Positions 59,968 to 64,000 of a stretch of DNA of 64,000 bases are shown one piece after another. The stretch is from Paludibacter sp. (GTDB lineage: Bacteria; Bacteroidota; Bacteroidia; Bacteroidales; Paludibacteraceae), in assembly GCA_019163375.1 (NCBI GenBank), contig JAFLKK010000007.1:1-64000 (forward strand), given 5' to 3'. Position numbers and translations under genes: made by a program. The notes under the pieces are model-generated. The model had not been told where the DNA came from, made no database searches, and worked only from the letters and a program-made list of their open reading frames with translations. Every line of letters starts with the position of its first letter. Position 1 is the stretch's first letter.

Positions 59968-60055
59968 ACATACAGCTCTTGTTTTACTCAAAAAAACATA
60001 GTATCTTAGTACAATTTTTAGAAAACGAAGTAATAAACTCAAACTTATATTGACA

Positions 60056-61129
60056 ATGGAAAATAATTATTGCATTATTATGGCGGGTGGCGTAGGTAGT
60101 CGCTTTTGGCCATTTAGTAGAAATGACCGCCCAAAACAATTTCTTGATTTTTTTGGAACCGGACGTTCTCTTTTGCAGATGACTTTTGATAGAATAAACC
60201 ATCTGGTGCCAGCCGAAAATATTATAATTGTATCAAATGTCATATACAAAGATTTGATTCTGGAACAACTGCCCGAAATAAAAGCCGATCAGGTTTTACT
60301 GGAGCCAAACAGACGAAACACAGCACCTTGCATTGCTTATGCCGTGAATAGAATTAAATCCATTACTGATAAAGCCAATATAATTGTTGCACCATCTGAT
60401 CACCTGATTTTGAAAGAAAATGATTTTCTGGAAACAATTAAGATCGGTCTAGACTTTGTTGAGAAGAACAATTCCTTATTGACTTTAGGAATTAAACCCA
60501 GTCGCCCTGAAACTGGCTATGGTTATATTCAAATAAGCGAAGGAGAAACAAATCTGAGAAAAGTAAAAACTTTTACCGAAAAACCAAATGCCGAACTGGC
60601 TCAGGTATTTTTCGAAACCGGCGAGTTTTTCTGGAATTCAGGTATTTTCTTGTGGAATTTACAAACTATCGACAAAGCATTCGATACATTACTGCCTGAA
60701 GTGGCTAGCAAATTTAAAGCGGGAACTGAATTTTTCAATACACCAAAAGAACAAGGATTTATAGATGAGATGTATCCATCGTGCCCAAACATCTCTATAG
60801 ATTATGGCATTATGGAAAAAGCATCGGACGTTTATGTTCTTTGTTCAGACTTTGGTTGGACCGACCTGGGTACCTGGGGATCGCTTTATGAAATGTCGCC
60901 AAAAGACGAGAATAAAAATGTGACGCTAAAATGCGAAACCGTATTTTACGATTGCGAAGATAATATCGTTGCTTTGCCGTCAGGGAAACTGGCTGTAATT
61001 CAGGACTTAAAAGGATATATTGTAGCTGAATCGGATAATGTTTTACTCATTTGTAAACTTGAAGAAGAACAGCGCATTCGTCAGTTTGTAAACGACTCAA
61101 ACGTAAAATACGAGGGCAAATTTAATTAA
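60056..61129 (+). CDS. manC: Mannose-1-phosphate guanylyltransferase
   Basis: 357 residues from the ATG at 60056. Nucleotidyltransferase signature CIIMAGGVGSRFWPFSRNDR with PKQFLD, then EPNRRNTAPCIAYAV, VAPSDHLI, TGYGYIQIS, VKTFTEKPNAELAQ, FWNSGIFLW and SIDYGIMEKA. It makes GDP-mannose from mannose 1-phosphate and GTP for surface glycans. It lacks the phosphomannose-isomerase half found in longer bifunctional enzymes. The gene stands alone after the rpoBC terminator. Confidence 0.94.
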   Translation: MENNYCIIMAGGVGSRFWPFSRNDRPKQFLDFFGTGRSLLQMTFDRINHLVPAENIIIVSNVIYKDLILEQLPEIKADQVLLEPNRRNTAPCIAYAVNRIKSITDKANIIVAPSDHLILKENDFLETIKIGLDFVEKNNSLLTLGIKPSRPETGYGYIQISEGETNLRKVKTFTEKPNAELAQVFFETGEFFWNSGIFLWNLQTIDKAFDTLLPEVASKFKAGTEFFNTPKEQGFIDEMYPSCPNISIDYGIMEKASDVYVLCSDFGWTDLGTWGSLYEMSPKDENKNVTLKCETVFYDCEDNIVALPSGKLAVIQDLKGYIVAESDNVLLICKLEEEQRIRQFVNDSNVKYEGKFN

Positions 61130-61145
61130 ATAGTTGATAATTTAC

Positions 61146-61205
61146 AGTTGACAGTTGACAGTTGTTGCTAGATGTAGTTCTATCTCCAACTGTCAACTGT
61201 CAACT
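61146..61205. repeat. GTTGACAGTT inverted repeat before mutL
   Basis: Two 19-base perfect inverted arms (AGTTGACAGTTGACAGTTG at 61146-61164, its complement at 61187-61205) with a 22-base loop. Each arm is a tandem of an 8-bp unit. It ends 13 bases before the mutL ATG. Confidence 0.8.
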
Positions 61206-61218
61206 TTTAATTCGTAAC

Positions 61219-63063
61219 ATGAGCGATATTATTCATCTTTTACCCGATTCGGTTGCAAATCAAATTGCTGCCGGTGAAGTGATTCAGCGTCCTGCATCGG
61301 TTCTAAAAGAATTAGTTGAAAATTCGATTGATGCAGGTGCAACCTTTATTCAGATATTGATAAAAGATGCCGGCCGAACATTAATTCAAGTGGTTGACAA
61401 TGGCAAAGGTATGAGTGAAACGGATGCCAGAATGGCTTTCGAACGTCACGCCACGTCGAAAATTACTGATGCTGCCGATCTATTTTCGCTCAAAACAATG
61501 GGATTCCGTGGTGAAGCACTGGCGTCGATTGCTGCCGTGGCTCAGGTAGAGTTACGTACACGCAGAGCAGAGGATGAATTGGGTGTATTTGTTGAAATAG
61601 CCGGAACACGGGTCTTTAAACAGGAGATGGTACAATGTGATACCGGTACAGCCTTTCAGGTAAAAAATTTATTTTTCAACGTGCCGGCACGTCGGCGCTT
61701 TTTAAAAAGCGACAACGTCGAGAAAAGCCATATCCTCACAGAGTTTTATCGCATTGCTTTGGTAAACTCCAATGTAGCTTTTGCATTGTTTGATGGCGAC
61801 GATGAAATGTTTCAACTTCCGGCTTCGAATAACAAAGTACGAATAGAAAATATTTTTGGGAAAAATGCTAAAAAACGCTGGCAACAGCAACTACTGACAA
61901 TTGAAACATCTACCAATCTGGTGAGTATCAACGGTTATGTCGGAAAACCTGAATTTGCCCAGAAATCGGCTATTCAATATTTCTTTGTGAATGGCCGATA
62001 CATGCGTCACCCCTATTTCCACAAAGCAGTTTTGTTGGCTTTCAATCAAATGATTCAGGCCAATGAAAGCCCGAATTATTTTATTTACCTGGAAGTAGAT
62101 CCGCAAACCATCGATGTAAACATCCATCCTACCAAAACTGAAATAAAATTCGAAAACGAACAAGCCATCTGGTCTATTCTTTCGGCATCCATCAAAGAAT
62201 CGTTGGGTAAGTTTAATATTATTCCATCCATCGATTTTGATCAGGAAGGTGCCCTGGAGATGCCCACCAGCATGTCGATAGAGAACGTACGTCCTCCGCA
62301 AACAAACTTCAATCCGAATTACAATCCATTTGGGACAAGTGCCTATAAACGCCCCGCGTTGGATTGGGAAAATCTGTACGGCAACTTTGAGAAAAAAACC
62401 GAAACAATTGAATCGATGCCCAACTGGCAGCCCGAATCTATAAAGCCGGAAATTATAAGTTCGGTACCGGAGGAAAAACAGCAAATAATGGAGATCAGTG
62501 AGCAACGAGCTGATAATTTCCAATTTAAAAACCGATATATCATCACCAGTTTAAAATCGGGCATGTTGATGATTGATCAGCACAGAGCGCATGTTCGCAT
62601 ACTTTTTGAACAGTATATCAACCAGATAGAAAACCGAAAAGCATTATCGCAACAAATACTTTTTCCGGAAATTCTGGAATTGAGCGCCGATGATGTGTTG
62701 ATTTTTGAGCAAATGCTACCCGACCTTCAATACCTTGGTTTTGATTTTGAGCCACAAGGCAACCATTCCTTTAATGTAAAAGGAGTTCCTGAAAACGTAG
62801 GAACGGGAAGTGTCATCGACTTATTGCTGGTAATGCTAGACAAAGCAAAAACAACTGCCGAAGATCTCAGCACCACCATGCATGAATCTATTGCATTCTC
62901 ATTGGCCGAATCATCTGCTTTAAAAAACGGTCAACGTCTTTCAAATGAAGAAATGAGCGACATCATCGACCGACTTTTTGCATCTGCCAACCATAATTTT
63001 ACTCCTGACGGGAAGAGAATCATTACCATCTTTACACACGAAGAGATAGACAAAAGATTCTAA
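61219..63063 (+). CDS. mutL: DNA mismatch repair protein MutL
   Basis: 614 residues from the ATG at 61219; an in-frame TTG at 61162 lies in the inverted repeat and is rejected. GHKL ATPase domain: IAAGEVIQRPASVLKELVEN, DNGKGM, TSKITDAADL and GFRGEALASIAAV. A transducer with VDVNIHPTKTEIKFENE, a variable linker (about 340-430), and a C-terminal dimerisation domain with MIDQHRAHVRILFEQY. The usual endonuclease motif DQHA-x2-E-x4-E reads DQHRAHVRILFEQ here, so nuclease activity is uncertain. Coordinates MutS and downstream repair factors. Confidence 0.95.
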   Translation: MSDIIHLLPDSVANQIAAGEVIQRPASVLKELVENSIDAGATFIQILIKDAGRTLIQVVDNGKGMSETDARMAFERHATSKITDAADLFSLKTMGFRGEALASIAAVAQVELRTRRAEDELGVFVEIAGTRVFKQEMVQCDTGTAFQVKNLFFNVPARRRFLKSDNVEKSHILTEFYRIALVNSNVAFALFDGDDEMFQLPASNNKVRIENIFGKNAKKRWQQQLLTIETSTNLVSINGYVGKPEFAQKSAIQYFFVNGRYMRHPYFHKAVLLAFNQMIQANESPNYFIYLEVDPQTIDVNIHPTKTEIKFENEQAIWSILSASIKESLGKFNIIPSIDFDQEGALEMPTSMSIENVRPPQTNFNPNYNPFGTSAYKRPALDWENLYGNFEKKTETIESMPNWQPESIKPEIISSVPEEKQQIMEISEQRADNFQFKNRYIITSLKSGMLMIDQHRAHVRILFEQYINQIENRKALSQQILFPEILELSADDVLIFEQMLPDLQYLGFDFEPQGNHSFNVKGVPENVGTGSVIDLLLVMLDKAKTTAEDLSTTMHESIAFSLAESSALKNGQRLSNEEMSDIIDRLFASANHNFTPDGKRIITIFTHEEIDKRF

Positions 63064-63125
63064 AAAGCATGAATCATTCAATTTTGAATTGAATTTACCG
63101 AATTTCTCTGATAAATAACTAACAA

Positions 63126-63782
63126 ATGAAATCTCTTCTTATATTCGACCTCGATGGCACTTTGCTCGACACCATAGCCGACATGGCCGAAAGTTCAAAT
63201 TATGCGCTTGCAAAATGTGGATTTCCCACACATGAAATTACCGCCTATCGCTTTTTTATTGGCAACGGCATCAACAAACTTTTTGAACGAATTTTACCTG
63301 AAGGGGAAAAGAACCAGGAAAATATTCTAAAACTGAGAAAATATTTTCTGGAACACTACGAAATTCATAATTCGGAGCTAACCGTTCCTTACGCAGGTAT
63401 TCCGGAACTGCTCATAAAATTGCAATCGGCAGGAATAAAAATTGCGGTGGCTTCAAATAAGTACCATAAAGCAACAGAAAAACTTGTAAAACTCTTTTTC
63501 CCCGAAATACAGTTTATAGCCATCTTTGGTCAACGCGAAGGAATAGCCGTGAAACCAGATCCTACCATCGTTCAGGATATTTTAGCACTGGCAAAAGTGA
63601 CAAAAACAGAAGAAGTTCTTTATATCGGCGACTCGGGTGTGGATATGCAAACAGCTCAGAATGCGGGCGTAGAAGCTTGTGGTGTGACCTGGGGATTTCG
63701 GCCACGTGCAGAATTAATGGAATTATCTCCAAAATATATTGTTGACAAGGCCGAAGAAATTTCAAGCATCATCCATCTATAA
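63126..63782 (+). CDS. gph: HAD hydrolase, phosphoglycolate phosphatase-like
   Basis: 218 residues. HAD motif I LIFDLDGTLLDT with both Asp, motif II VASNK, motif III Lys (AVKPDP) and motif IV YIGDSGVDMQTA. An alpha-helical cap lies between residues 15 and 85. Closest in pattern to phosphoglycolate phosphatase, which removes 2-phosphoglycolate from DNA repair, but related beta-phosphoglucomutases look similar. It follows mutL after 62 bases, perhaps in one transcript. Confidence 0.88.
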   Translation: MKSLLIFDLDGTLLDTIADMAESSNYALAKCGFPTHEITAYRFFIGNGINKLFERILPEGEKNQENILKLRKYFLEHYEIHNSELTVPYAGIPELLIKLQSAGIKIAVASNKYHKATEKLVKLFFPEIQFIAIFGQREGIAVKPDPTIVQDILALAKVTKTEEVLYIGDSGVDMQTAQNAGVEACGVTWGFRPRAELMELSPKYIVDKAEEISSIIHL

Positions 63783-63798
63783 TGGGTTTACAGGACAT

Positions 63799-63833
63799 AA
63801 AAAAAAACCGCACGTAAAATGCGGTTTTTTTTA
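63799..63833. terminator. Bidirectional terminator between converging genes
   Basis: A-run plus CCGCA (to 63812), loop, TGCGG plus T-run (from 63820). Serves the HAD gene on plus and the response regulator gene on minus. Confidence 0.85.
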
Positions 63834-63866
63834 TCAATTCTCAACCAAAAATTAATCGATTAATAT

Positions 63867-64000
63867 CTATTCTTCTTTAGCTTGAGGAGTAATTAGTTTG
63901 TATCCTTTTCCGTGAATGTTGATAATAGCTACATTCTCATCGGCTTTCAACAGCTTACGTAATTTAGTGATATACACATCCATACTACGTGCATTGAAAT
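63867..64000 (-). CDS. OmpR-type response regulator, C-terminal end only (partial)
   Basis: The last 44 codons of a minus-strand gene whose start lies beyond the right edge. The visible part is the winged-helix end of an OmpR/PhoB effector domain: ARSMDVYITKLRKLLKADEN (recognition helix; usual pattern R-x-L-D-V-H-I-x-x-L-R-x-K-L) and INIHGKGYKLIT (the wing, usual R-G-x-G-Y-x-L). The Arg of the usual RGxGY wing is His here, as is frequent in Bacteroidota RprY-like regulators. Ends PQAKEE and a TAG at 63867. Confidence 0.85.
   Translation of the reverse strand, partial: FNARSMDVYITKLRKLLKADENVAIINIHGKGYKLITPQAKEE

Noticed and set aside
61162-61218. Upstream TTG start for mutL
   Set aside because: It lies within the inverted repeat; MutL proteins begin close to MSDIIHLLPD.

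Overview
This is a low-GC chromosomal window from a member of the phylum Bacteroidota, probably order Bacteroidales. The main evidence is TTTG / TAnnTTTG promoter elements, the near absence of Shine-Dalgarno sequences, the PorX and PorW/SprE regulators of type IX secretion, an N-succinylornithine carbamoyltransferase with the diagnostic Pro90, and the gene order rpsU-xerC-hpf-tRNAs-tuf-tRNA-Trp-secE-nusG-rplKAJL-rpoBC.

Region 1 (1-11.2 kb) is an AT-rich accessory island. It holds the start of a long exported repeat protein resembling phage tail-fibre or adhesin proteins (minus strand, running off the left edge), a small membrane protein, two paralogous six-helix membrane histidine kinases with a LuxR-type response regulator between them, and a CI-repressor-like DNA-binding protein. 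A 17-bp direct-repeat box (GGGTAC-N5-GGGTAC) occurs twice upstream of the small membrane gene and once upstream of each kinase, and I see it nowhere else in the window. It looks like the operator of this signalling module. Then come 1.7 kb without a convincing gene.

Region 2 (11.2-16 kb) carries two exported carbohydrate enzymes, a GH43 glycosidase and a sialate O-acetylesterase-family esterase. Region 3 (16.6-28 kb, plus strand) has htpG, a chorismate mutase-like protein with an HMGL-type aldolase, gyrB, a LOG-family protein, a GH16-fold protein that has lost its catalytic acids, and a KDO group: a kdsA-kdsC gene fusion, kdsD and a radical SAM protein.

Region 4 (28-44 kb, minus strand) has arginine synthesis through succinylated intermediates (argE, argB, argF') with a secreted alpha/beta hydrolase and apt interleaved. 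It continues with a decayed GxxExxY gene, porX and porW, a CPBP protease, an RRM protein, proBA, an M28/glutaminyl-cyclase-like lipoprotein and another alpha/beta hydrolase.

Region 5 (44-64 kb, plus strand) is core information processing: a sirtuin, rpsU, xerC, hpf, five tRNAs (Thr, Tyr, Gly, Thr, Trp), tuf, secE, nusG, four ribosomal proteins and rpoBC. It ends with GDP-mannose pyrophosphorylase, mutL, a phosphoglycolate-phosphatase-like HAD protein and, at the right edge on the minus strand, the end of an OmpR-type response regulator.

Small dispersed repeats of at least three kinds fill many intergenic gaps. One kind has become coding sequence as the linker of the KdsA-KdsC fusion, and another flanks the GxxExxY pseudogene as inverted ends.
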